Part shown: positions 41,787-53,386 of the stretch, piece after piece
How positions within the stretch are numbered: position 1 is the stretch's first letter
Layout of the letters: every line of letters begins with the position of its first letter
From: Uranotaenia lowii
Taxonomy: Eukaryota; Arthropoda; Insecta; Diptera; Culicidae
NCBI RefSeq assembly: GCF_029784155.1
Contig: NC_073692.1
Span: forward strand, 70,134,012 to 70,198,011
Reading direction: 5' to 3'
Length of the DNA: 64,000 nucleotides
Made by a program: the position numbers and the translations under genes
The notes under the pieces: generated by a model
Database searches by the model: none
What the model was told of the DNA's origin: nothing
What the model saw: only the letters and a program-made list of their open reading frames with translations

Positions 41787-43855
41787 TACAGATCTTGGTC
41801 ATTCTAAGAAGGGAAAAAATACCTTTGGACTTTGTGGAAGTGTTAAATTGCCTTATTAGTAAGAAATTTAAATTGTAGCCACGTTCTCCATTGGAGTGAT
41901 CAGTTTTTCAGTAGGCGCTTAAGAAACGTGTGACTTCAATTGACAGTCTTTGGTACCTTCTAAACTTCTGTTTGACATCAATATTTCACAAAATAAATTC
42001 AATCGTAATATAAATCATGTTGATGCCGCATGAAATCCGAATCAATCTCTCCCTCGATTTTACATCATACAAATATGAATTATGAAACCTCAAACTAACC
42101 TATATTAAGAAATTAAAAAACAAATAGATCCAATTTAATTTAATTTGGTTTGAAATCTATCACATCGGCCGTAAAAAGATTCAAGTGCATACTACCTAAC
42201 AGAAATTGCATATGAAAATTTTAAGTTTTCATAGTTCGAATTCCGTTTTAAAAACTTTTTAAAGATTCCTAAATTCAAGTTATGTAATGCATTAATAAAA
42301 CACAAGAGATTCCAGAGCAACAATAAATCAAAAGAAGAAATTGTGGGCAGCCTATTTGTAATATTTGCGTTCCTTATGAGTTTTTTTTTTCAAATCGATG
42401 TTTGAACATTAGGAACGAAATCTGTATCGTTTTTTCGTGAATTTGCCACTTAGTGGCATTCTTCCCTAAAATCTGCATCGTTGAATGATTAAAAGATAAT
42501 TTTTAGATTTCAAATAATTATCTCTTGTTCATGTAGGTCAGTTGCTTCATCAGTTTTCATTGATCGATTAAACTCTAAACTAATTAGTTTTCTGACAAAA
42601 TATCGAGTTAAGGACGCAAAAATTTTCAAATTCAGTTTACCTATGTTTTATATTTTCCCTTGTGGATTAAAACTTTATCGTTATCAGTCGATTATTTTTT
42701 CGGCAACAAGGCAATCCATCAAGCTAACAATCGACAGAGCTTTTTGTGACTGACTTATACTGCTGGATTTCAAGATCTACACCATATAAATCGCCGAAAC
42801 TGCTTTCAGCTCATTCACATAATGATTTTGAAATTTTAAATTAAAATCCAGTTTAGGGTTTGATACATCTACATCTGAAAGTCTGGCTATTTCAATCGCA
42901 ATTTATAAATACTCTTCACTGAATTAACCCTCCATGACTTCATTCCATGTTTTTCATTATAAATCAATATCATTTCAAGAGTTTGGAATAATGAATAGGT
43001 ACCTACATGAAAAAAAAAACGGTTTTTCACTTTCTTTATAATTTATTTTTTTCTATTTCATTTGTTTCAGTACAATTAAAATTGAAAATTTTGTATTATA
43101 TCCTGAAATTCAAGAGCAAATCAATTGAAATTAAGTTCCAAAAGCTTTATACTTCAGTATCTGATTTTGATCATCTTATTATCAACTAAATTTATAGTTG
43201 GAGTGTTGATTTTTTATATTGAGAATTTGAAAAATCAAAACCAGAATTTTGAACAAGGATTGTGTTTCCAAATTGAAAAAAATATTACGAAATTTCCAAA
43301 CCACTATTCAGTAAATTACTTCAGTGATAAATTTAATCAGCGTTAATCAGTTTGAAATTCATAGCAAATATTAACTAAAACTCATCTCAAAACTAAACTT
43401 TTGTTTGGTCTAGCACTAATATTCAGAACAACATCGTGTGTATAATTTTCATTTGTAAAATTACATATATAACAAGAAATTCGTAACAGATCTTTGAAAG
43501 TGACAATTTAAAACTACCAGATAACAAATTATGACAATTTTCTTTTTATCAACTTTTTTGCAGGGAATATTATAGATTTGCTAGTTGTTCTATAATTACT
43601 GAAAAAGTTTGTTATAAGATTTCATAATTCTTCACTTGTTTCATATTTTTCGAAATACATCTGATTTTGTTCAGTGAAATTGAAGTGGGGGAAGAGAAGG
43701 ATCAGTGTGCAGCTTATATTGTACTCATTTGAAAGTAGCAACCCTAAACTCCCCCACCCTCCCCCTCTTTTCGCTTTTTCAAATCGATCGTTTTTTCACC
43801 AGATATTACGATCCTTCATATTGACTGATTTTTGAAAATTTGGAAAATCACCCCT
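41787..43855. other. AT-rich noncoding region
   Basis: No supported ORF. CATTAGGAACG at ~42408 and GTTCCTTATGAG at ~42370 belong to a motif set that recurs at 46334-47490. Confidence 0.45.
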
Positions 43856-43882
43856 CCCCCCCCCCCCCCCCCCCCCCCCCCA
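43856..43882. repeat. C27 homopolymer
   Basis: Twenty-seven C at the left boundary of the next MITE. Length is likely unreliable in the assembly. Confidence 0.85.
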
Positions 43883-43887
43883 AAGCC

Positions 43888-44117
43888 AAAGGGGTATAAG
43901 TGCAAAAATCAAAAATCATGTGCCGTCTCAATTAATGTCAAATAGACGTTATGTTTCTCAAAAATAATATCAAATGATTTGTTTTCATTTTAAAAGATCA
44001 AACTCATTGAAAAATTTCATACAAAATGTATATGGAATTCATCGGAACATAACGAACTTTAAGTGCTTTTTTCTCGAAATCAGCTTTTATGCACTTATAC
44101 CCCTTTGGTTCCAAGGG
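43888..44117. mobile_element. Small MITE with CAAAGGGGTATAAGTGC ends, copy 2
   Basis: Left CCAAAGGGGTATAAGTGC and right GCACTTATACCCCTTTGG are perfect complements. The right continues TTCCAAGGG as in copy 1. ~230 bp, no ORF. Confidence 0.7.
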
Positions 44118-45285
44118 CCTCATATTTAATCATACTGATCTTTAATAATCTGAAATGCTAAAATTAAAATAATAAACTTATTTCATTTTTTATTCACAGA
44201 AAAATGTTGCCAAATTTTCGGAGCGAGAAAGTAAAGAGCAAAAACTGAGAGGCTTACTTGAGTAGGAGAGCGTCACTCGTTTTTAATGCGACGTGGCCTC
44301 CCAGGAAATGCACATGTCACCCGAACATTGGTCGTATAGCGACGAACGTGTTACAAAAATATAGAAAAAAGGTGCGGAAAGGGCGATCTCGACAGCAGCC
44401 TCTGCTTTTATGTTTACTCTAATCAAAGCCGAAGAGAAAGATAACGTTTGATCGCTGTAAACCTTCGTTTGATTAATAACATACTATTATCCAGGGTGGG
44501 TTGGGTATCTACCGTTTTGTTTACTATCCTTGGTCACGAAAACGATATTGCTGCCTAGCGATTGTCAAACACAGGTAAAATGACGACATGGATCCATGTT
44601 TATGACGGTGGTGGTTCGATTTGATTATATCGCACGGTGTAATTATCAATAAATTTCGCGTGACCAGTTAGAGCAAAGCGTTATTTCATGCATATTATTT
44701 CAATACATTTACACTGTCTGTTTAAACTTCTAATAGATTCTAGGAATTATCCATTCAGTATCCTTTATGACCTGATACCCAGTGTTAAACCTTTCCTGTA
44801 ACACTCCTTTTTAGTTTAAGATGATTTTTTGATGTTTATTCATCTGCCAAGCCTAATCATTTCGACTTTTTCTGCCTCTGGAAATCCTAACAATGCCATA
44901 TTTCCATATATATTTTGGTTTTAGATCAATTTTTAATTTTCCCAATAGGTTTATGAAAAAAAAATAACCAAAATATTCAAAACCATGGCCTACTATTTAT
45001 AATAAGTACTTGTTATAAATTAAAGTCATCAATATACATACCATCGTCTCTGGACTGACTTCCTGTTTGAGTTAATCATCCGGTGTATAGAGTCCAAGTA
45101 AAAGATCTCTCCTGCTGGTGATCCGGAGCAAACGAGATTCTCAATAAACAAGTAACTGTCCCTATTCACCACACACATTAATGTTTTAAAATTGATAGTG
45201 AAACCCCCTTTCAATTTTAATTTTTTCTTTTATTTTCTTTGATTGATGGTTCAGTGCAACATAATGCATTCAAGGCCGTGCGAAC
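44118..45285. other. Noncoding region, partly low-AT
   Basis: 44200-44660 has more balanced composition without a usable ORF. It could be unique regulatory or exon-free sequence. The remainder is AT-rich. Confidence 0.35.
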
Positions 45286-45330
45286 GGGGGGAGGGGGAGG
45301 GGGGGGGCGGGGGGCATTAGGGGTTAAGCC
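45286..45330 (+). repeat. G-run cluster, quadruplex-capable
   Basis: Five G-runs (6, 5, 9, 6 and 4 G) separated by single bases or CATTA, followed by a C-rich CCCTCCCCCC that could pair back. Preceded by CAAGGCCGTGCGAAC, a likely dispersed-repeat boundary. Confidence 0.7.
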
Positions 45331-45353
45331 CTCCCCCCATGGAGATTTTTTCC

Positions 45354-45709
45354 AAGTAAAATTTTCTGTTTACGGGTTTTGATCACCGCCAGTTGTTGTT
45401 ATCTTTTTAAGTTGATATTTTTCGGTGATTGTCGAATCAAATAATAACAATTCTTTAACGTTTCGGCCTACTGGATGATTTCAGCCATCTTCAGAAAAAA
45501 AATTGTGTCGCCGCGTGCTTCCGTTACGGCTGTCTTACTTAATTTGAAATTAAGTAAGACAGCCGTAACGGAAGCACGCGGTGACACAATTTTTTTTTTC
45601 TGAAGATGGCTGAAATCATCCAGGAGGCCGAAACGTTAAAGAATTGTTATTATTTGATTCGACAATCACCGAAAAATATCAACTTAAAAAGATAACAAGT
45701 AAAATTTTC
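45354..45709. mobile_element. Palindromic Penelope-like fragment with hammerhead-like cores
   Basis: Two ~148-bp arms (45396-45543 and 45551-45698) are nearly perfect reverse complements around AATTTGAAATT. Direct repeats AAGTAAAATTTTC (45354-45366 and 45697-45709) flank the structure. Each arm, read toward its outer end, contains CTGAAGA, then TGGC..GGCC, then GAAACG. That is the CUGANGA / stem II / GAAA order of a hammerhead ribozyme core. Penelope-like elements are known to carry hammerhead motifs in their terminal repeats. The class assignment is inference and stem III/cleavage-site geometry is not clear. Confidence 0.5.
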
Positions 45710-47674
45710 ACCGGAGTATCGGAAAATTACTTGATCTTAAAAGGTGTTAAGAAATAAGTTGAAACAAGCAACTCAGAAATTTGGCTCGCTTCCGGCGGAA
45801 TTTTCTCTTAAATCAGCCTAGACTTGAGACATGACATTTTACGGCACCAAATGACATTCAACTTATTTCTTATAGTAAATTTCGATTTGCAATACAATTA
45901 TCCTTTTGTATTAAAACTCTAAACTTACACACACACACATACAAAAACTATAAATAGTCATAAGAACGGGTTTTTATTAAGAAGTGTTACTAAACAAGAA
46001 CAGAGTTCGAAACGAACCATTTGAATTTAAAAATTAATTCATCCAATAAATACTTATTTAAAACATCGACAAGCTGGACAGCATTTAACAGGCATTTACC
46101 TCTCAAATATCCTCTACTTTTTTACTAAAATATGATTTCGCTATATTTTGTCTTGGGTTTTTAGATTTGGTAAGAGTAAGCAAAATCTTCAATTGTAAGA
46201 TATAAAAAATTTAAGTAACCAAGTTCCAAATTCTTCATGGTATTCGGTTGAAGTTTCCAATAATCATTTTAAGCTTTAATTTACGAAAACTAAAGCGTTT
46301 TTTTAAGTGTGTCGATGTTTCTTATTTGACACTAGTTGTTCCTAATTGTAAACACATGTGTTCCTAATGATGGAAATAGAAAGAAAAAGTGTATCATTTG
46401 TACCTAATATTTGTTACTAATTGTGTATATCTTTCTTATTAGTTTAATGAGAAAATTCTTAAAACATACCATATTATCATAACTTTTATAATATTTTTTG
46501 GAACACGACCAGTAGTAACGTCAAGTCTTGAAGTAACTTCAAGAGCTGCGAAAAATCATCTGCATTGCATGTTTGTTACATGTTCAATGAATTAATAGAA
46601 AAAAATAATACGATTATAATTAGATCATTTGCTTCGATAAAATAATTACCTTTGAGTGCTTTACATCGCGTGTAGGTTTCTCAGATTGCTCTTCGATTTG
46701 AGGACGCATTGAGAAGCTTTGGACTATCATCGCCCATTAAATACATGCGACAAATTTAGATTTCCCTGGTTTGTAGCAGACTCCAAAAATTTTTCCTGTT
46801 ACTCTCCAATTATTGGAAGATCGATAATATCAATAGGCTCTGCTGTGAGCAGTTTTCATCTGAAATATGTGTTTAAAAACTCCAAATACACATGAGCAGA
46901 CATCTATTCTCTATACAATGGAGTAATTTTTAAGTTGAAATCTCTTGCAATTTTTGAGCAAACGATTTTATTGTAAAAGTTTAAGAGCAATGGTTCAATG
47001 ATTCAAATTAGTTCTTTTGAATTTTTGAGCAACGATTTTCTTTGAACTTTTGTACAATGCTCATGCCCATTAAGTCATGAATATGGATAAGTTTTTCTTT
47101 TGGGATAGACACATGGTTTTTATTCAAAGCTTCCTTGAATTCAATTATTATAGCCTTGGTTTCTCTAAGCTGTGAAGCTTCATGTCTATTTCCAAAACTT
47201 CGTCAGCGTGCCTCTTAACAGTGATACATAGATATAGCTTTGAAATACTCTATAGTTAAAAAAATTATCATGTTTTAACTTATCACCATTTATTTAAGAG
47301 TTAGTTGAAAATAAATTAAGATAAAATAAGTTTTAACAAATTTACGTAAATCATTAAGATATTTTATTTATTTTACGTCAATCATATTCATTCAAAAAAA
47401 AACTCTATAACTTCAATATCTATAGTTTGGAACACTTTGATTATGTCCAACATTAGGAACACACTGAAAAAAGTGTTCCTAATTATCCACATAGAATTTT
47501 TTTAGTGTTTACTTGAAAAAAAAAACATTATTTTAATAGTCTAATTACAAAAGTCATTGTGATTAACAATCCAACAAAAATTTTAATAAACAATCGATTG
47601 AAAAGTTCAGCTTATATCTTCCATTTCTAAAACTATATTTTTTAAGAAACATGCTAAGAATCCCGTCCAATTTG
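45710..47674. other. AT-rich noncoding region with repeated GTTCCTAAT words
   Basis: GTTCCTAATT or its complement ATTAGGAACA occurs at ~46335, ~46359, ~47449 and ~47474, with a variant GTACCTAAT at ~46405. This pattern resembles the repeated-end-motif elements elsewhere, but terminal boundaries are not resolved and the N gap follows. Confidence 0.4.
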
Positions 47675-48174
47675 NNNNNNNNNNNNNNNNNNNNNNNNNN
47701 NNNNNNNNNNNNNNNNNNNNNNNNNNNNNNNNNNNNNNNNNNNNNNNNNNNNNNNNNNNNNNNNNNNNNNNNNNNNNNNNNNNNNNNNNNNNNNNNNNNN
47801 NNNNNNNNNNNNNNNNNNNNNNNNNNNNNNNNNNNNNNNNNNNNNNNNNNNNNNNNNNNNNNNNNNNNNNNNNNNNNNNNNNNNNNNNNNNNNNNNNNNN
47901 NNNNNNNNNNNNNNNNNNNNNNNNNNNNNNNNNNNNNNNNNNNNNNNNNNNNNNNNNNNNNNNNNNNNNNNNNNNNNNNNNNNNNNNNNNNNNNNNNNNN
48001 NNNNNNNNNNNNNNNNNNNNNNNNNNNNNNNNNNNNNNNNNNNNNNNNNNNNNNNNNNNNNNNNNNNNNNNNNNNNNNNNNNNNNNNNNNNNNNNNNNNN
48101 NNNNNNNNNNNNNNNNNNNNNNNNNNNNNNNNNNNNNNNNNNNNNNNNNNNNNNNNNNNNNNNNNNNNNNNNNN
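47675..48174. other. Assembly gap (500 N)
   Basis: Exactly 500 N, a placeholder of unknown real length. Apparent ORFs across it are meaningless. Confidence 1.
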
Positions 48175-48953
48175 TATATTTTGAAATCATTGTTTTAAAT
48201 TAACTGAATTAACGACAATAATCTAAAAAGGTCAAAACTCAAGATGATTAAATTTCTGAATTTCATTAAAATAACGGAACTTTTATGCTAATTTTCGATG
48301 AGGCACAAATATTAATGAATATGTTTATTGCATGAAGAAAATAACGATAATACTTATCTTCAATATTTTCCAGAACACCTAAAAGGTTCACTCCGAACGT
48401 TTCTCCCCCGCTTAGTGTGAACGGCCGATCAAGAAGTTTTAGATTTTATATCGAGCAACACCATCTGGATTACGCTCTGGTTGTCCGATAATTTCTTGAC
48501 AGTAATTCGATTTAAAATGTTTTTGTTGTCACATTTCATAACTTTCAGGCACAAATTAAACTTGTGAATTTTTGGTTAAAATTTTTGAAAATTTTTCAGC
48601 CCAAAAAAACACAACAATCATCCTCTTTCCGAACTTTCAGGCAATAACCTATAAACCATTTGTGATCTTTTGCTATTTTTACGTCATTTTGGTTAATTTA
48701 TGTATTCGTACAATTGTACATAAGGCACAACGCTTCCAAAAACAAATTGCGCAACATATGGAAGCGCAGCTTCTTTCCTACAGAAACCTAGGAGCTACTT
48801 TTTTGTCATTTCTTCCTCAAAATTTACCTCTTTGAGACGCTCAATGAGTGTCTCCTTCAAAATAGCACAGAATTTTTCAATGGGTAGTAGTTACGATGCG
48901 TTAGAAGAATTTATGTTCTTGGATACAAAGGTGACTTTTTAGCTTTATATTGC
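48175..48953. other. AT-rich noncoding region
   Basis: No recognisable gene. A short more balanced stretch at ~48390-48500 has no ORF of note. Confidence 0.4.
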
Positions 48954-48961
48954 CTTTAGGG

Positions 48962-51821
48962 CAGGGATGAGCAACAAGCGGCCCGCGAAGCTTATCTCGA
49001 ATTAAAATTAATTCAAAATATTTTCTACGATGGAGTGTTGATTATCATAAAATAACAGTCCTACTGAACCCAAAAAAATTTATATCAAGAAATTGCTCAA
49101 ATATGCACATCTAGATTATTGACTTTTAAGCTTTTTTTGAGTTCCTTTAAAGGCATAGATGCAATATTGTTTATTGGAAAAATGTATTAGGGGGAAGTCG
49201 TCTACTACCGGACACTTAAGGTTTTTAAGCAATAACTTCAAAAATAGATTTTTGTAAATATTGGTTCCTCTACTGATTTGAAGAGTGTAAATATTATGAT
49301 CACTTAACGATATTAGAAAAAAAAATTTACAACATATTCATGTGGTAAGAGAAATCATTTCATGTTAGTTTTCACTAATTTCCAAAAGTGTTGTCTGTGG
49401 CCGGACACTACGAATTACTTCACCAAAGTTCACAAAAACGTAGCAAATGGCACAAAAACGTAGCAAAATTACTGAAATCACTTGCACAGGTCTTGTGAGT
49501 ATGTGTTTTCCAATTCTGAACGTTCTATGAAGCCAGTCATAAAAGTTTTTTGACAAACCAGGATGAAACATTTGTTTTGAAAAAAACTAGAGAAAAATTG
49601 TCTATGACCGGACAGCAGAATCACAAGTTTCTCAGAGGACCAAAATAGTTTCGTTATTGAATCCTTATCTTCTGCTAACCATTTGAGGGTGCTATAGAGA
49701 TGAAAAAATGAAAGTTTCAAGTTGAAATCATCTTTAATTTTAAAATTTTCTTGTCCGGTCATATTCAACAACTTGTCCGGTCATAGACAAATCGCATTTT
49801 TTTAAATTTTCCTAATATTTCGTTTGAACTTCCGTTTTATTATCTTCTATTGTAGCCGAAAGATAACCAATCAACAATGTCGTTCATGTGCAGTTCAAAT
49901 TTTACAAGCCGAAAAAACTTACCACAATACAAATGCAAAGTTTAGGCGATCCTCTCCATACTACTAGGCAAAAGCTTTAGATACCTATCATTGGTTTACC
50001 TTTTCAGATTGGATTACCATATTTCTAACATCATATCAGGCTACAATTTACTTTATTTTCATGGCGTTAAATCATTACTAGGATATTGTGTTTTCGGAAA
50101 ATCAATGTTGTCCGGCATAGGCGATGTCCGGCCATAGACGACTTCCCCCTATAGGAGTTAGTTGGGACATTATTTTTCGTTTCAAGCAAAGATCGAATTG
50201 TATCATAAAGTGAAGTTTTAAGGAAGAAATAAGGAAAGTTTTATAATACAGACTGGGTGAACGATTGCAATAGATTGCTTATCGATATGGCTCAGCAAGA
50301 TTCTGATTTTTCGAAAATAGTGTAATTTGTGATTCAACCCAAAAAGTTTGTTACGATTACACAGGGGAACCGCATTTTTGGTGCCTATGTTTCAACAACT
50401 GATTTTGTAAGATTTTGACGTCTGAATTCAAAAAATTTCAAGCATTTTTCTTATCACTTCTAGTTTCGGGGATATGGCGTATGGAAATTTTGAAATTGAT
50501 AAGTTCCTATAAGACCCATCTTTCATAACTGATAAATTAATAAACCTACATAAAATCCAAAAGCTGATATTGAATCAAATTGCTATCCTTCATTCAATCA
50601 AGGACTTAGCTATTGCCTAGATATTCCTGTATCAGAGATTCAACGACATCAGAGATACAAAAAAAAAATAACGCTACAATTTTTAAAAATTCCGAAAAAT
50701 AATATTACAATTTCTCCTGACATCATTAAAGAAAATCATTGAATATTGGATATTAAAGATTTTAGTTCATTCAATAATTTTATTGAGACTGCGAAATGAT
50801 TTGACTAACGGTTTTAAAAATATCAAAGATCCAATTTAATTTAATTTTACTTTGAAAATTGGTCAAAATTTCCAATGTTTGCAGGTTTGGAAAAAAATGA
50901 CAAACAGAAAACTCCCAAAATATTATTTTAAATTCATAATTACTCGTGATCTTGGGAAAGTTGGTCATTGATTCAATGAGTATTTGTATTTTTCAGTTTT
51001 GTCAACATACAACAACTATTTTTTTTTACTTATTTTTAAAAGTTATCTCGAAAACTGGGCCTGATAAAAAAACTAATTGAATATTTAAATTCAGTGCCCC
51101 CGAATAAATCAAAATCAGTTCTGAAATTCCATGCACCTCGGAAAAATGAAAATTTTGTTGTCTTGATGTTATTTTCAGAAATTTCACAGGCAAATCAGGC
51201 TCGATTAAATTGAGTCATTTTATGATTCAGCCTTAGAAAACCTATCCCAGAGCTATCTCTATGAAATCAATAAAATTTATGAAACCTGGTGAAATTTTTT
51301 AGACTCAAGAATATAAACTGTAACATTGACAAATTTGGTTAAAAATCCGTGAAATTATGAATTTTTCATGATTATTTTTACCGTGCTGATCACCTCAATG
51401 CAAGATTTAATATGCAACTTCAAATAAAAAAAAACACTGTTTATAGAAAACAAAGTTGAGGTTTCACGACAAAGTTTAAATAGATTGTGAAAAAACTTTT
51501 CGAGAACGGGCACTGAAAAAGATCACTAAGGTAAAACTCCATGAAGCTTTTCAATGCAAGTGGTACCATTGCATCGATTCGAACAAAAGAACAGGGTTCA
51601 AATATTTTCACGAACCATAGCAAGACTTTCAATTTTTTTCTGTTTTTATTGAATAAAAGGGAAGCAAATGATGAATATTCGCTTAACATTTCAAATCAAG
51701 TACAACATTTAAATTATCGAAAAATGGTCACGATTTAGTGATAACTACCTGTTTTTTTTGTTAATGCGGAAGAATTTCAAATTAAAAGTGGCCCGTTGTT
51801 TCAAAAGGTTGCTCACCCCTG
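48962..51821. mobile_element. hAT-type element, non-autonomous, with nested insertion
   Basis: Ends CAGGGATGAGCAAC and GTTGCTCACCCCTG are inverted with one mismatch. An exact 8-bp target duplication CTTTAGGG lies at 48954-48961 and 51822-51829. The subterminal GCGGCCCGCG / GTGGCCCGTT is typical of hAT families. No transposase ORF remains. It contains the TA element at 49190-50149 and a T-family start (~50354, ACACAGGGGAACCGCATTTT). Confidence 0.85.
49190..50149. mobile_element. E2: TA-flanked element with seven GTCTATGACCGGACA motifs
   Basis: Inverted ends begin GGGGGAAGTCGTCTA, with TA at 49188-49189 and 50150-50151. The 15-bp core GTCTATGACCGGACA or a close variant is forward at 49200, 49393 and 49600, and reversed at 49752, 49774, 50109 and 50125: three forward in the left half, four reversed in the right half. 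The inner reversed pair is spaced 22 bp. 960 bp long, with no ORF for a transposase. Confidence 0.8.
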
Positions 51822-51829
51822 CTTTAGGG

Positions 51830-52552
51830 CATCCTTTGAATAGTGAAACGAAATAAAAATAAATCGAAATGGTGCAGAAGACCACTTTACAGCTTGTTTT
51901 GAACTTTCAACTGACCAAAGAATGCAAATCCAGCAGCAGAGTGCTAATTAGGTGAGATTAGTAATATTTACAGTAACTCGAGTTTTCCTTTAAAACAAAC
52001 ATCACTGTCGGTCCATTTCGAATTTAGCAACATTCTGATGAAGCCTTAAAAAATTAACTACAAAAGTAGCTATTAAGTCGATTTTAAAATTTGTGATGAA
52101 AATCGGTCCAATAGTTTTGCTGATGGAGCCAAAACTGCAAACCGGTTTTCTGCGAATTGTGTTTTCGAAGTTTTCTAAAATCACTTTCAAATACTAGTTA
52201 TATATAATTAAATGCAGTAAAAATTATATTTATGCCTAATTTTATCAATAATCTGATGAAATATTATCAAAAATGAAAAAAAGTTGGAAAACAGTTTTAG
52301 TCTCAACTTTACAGTAAAACTACAAGTTATTTTCCAACATCGCTTTTTTAGGAAGTAATGTTAATTTTGTGAATATTTGCACACATTAAATTTGCCTCAT
52401 TGCTCCTTGATTGGTTCTTGTTATAAGCAATTTAAAAAAATAAAATATACTTTGTAAATTACACACTTTCAGCTATCATTATGCAAATTTTCAAACAAAA
52501 TTACCCAACGAGTAATTTTTAACAGCGTTTGCAAAGTGATGAAATTTGATGT
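51830..52552. other. AT-rich noncoding region
   Basis: Nothing recognisable between the hAT element and the F foldback. Confidence 0.45.
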
Positions 52553-53386
52553 GGGACACTAGACTGAGTCGATTTGGGGTCATTTTTGAATTTCTCAAAC
52601 CCTGAGGTCTAAAAAGCTTCGTCTTGGTCCAATCTCATCCATGATTTTTTGTGGAATTTTAAAGTAATGTTAAACATGAGTAAATTTCAAGTTTTAGGTA
52701 TGTATGGCAAAATTGAATATTTTGTACTGGAAAATGAACATCGTTTTTGTTTCTTCTGTGGAACTGAGCCAGCTGTCAGTTTTTGTGCCAATTTATAAAT
52801 TTCCCAAAGGAAATTTTCCACTGAACAACTTTGTCGAAGACCGTAACTTCGTATCTTATTAGGCAAAAAAGTTTTTAGGTGTTTAACAGAGGTATGTCTT
52901 TTCGCACTGATAAACAATAAATTCAATTTACATCACTGCTAGAGTCTTGCAAAGTATTGCAAGAAAAGAAGTCATGCAATACTTCGCTAGGCGCCCTGCA
53001 GGGATGTCAATTGAATTTATTGTTTATCAATGCGAAAAGACTTACCTAATAAACACCTAATAACTTTTTTGCCTAATAAGATACTAAGTTTCAGTCATCG
53101 ATAAAATTGTTCAGCGGAAAATTTTCTTTAGTAAATTTATAAATTGGCAAAAAAAATTGACATCTGGCTCGGTTCCACAGAAGAAACAAAAACTATGTTG
53201 ATTTTTCAGTACAAAATATTCAATTTTGCTATACAAACCTAAAACTTCAAATTTACTCATGTAAACGTTACTTAGAAATTCTACAAAAAATCATGGATGA
53301 GTTTTGGACCAAGACGAAGCTTTTGAGACCCCAGGGTTTGAGAAATTCAAAAATGACCCCAAATCGACTCAGTCTATTGGGACACT
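52553..53386. mobile_element. F-family foldback MITE, complete, with 8-bp TSD
   Basis: Arms of ~380 bp: the left starts AGACTGAGTCGATTTGGGGT (52561) and the right is its complement to 53375. The flanks GGGACACT at 52553-52560 and 53379-53386 are identical, consistent with a hAT-type target duplication. The centre (~52945-53005) is unique. Fragments of the same family are at 4579, 34967 and 37462. Confidence 0.8.

Noticed and set aside
47651..48190. ORFs running across the N gap
   Set aside because: They consist of undetermined residues only.
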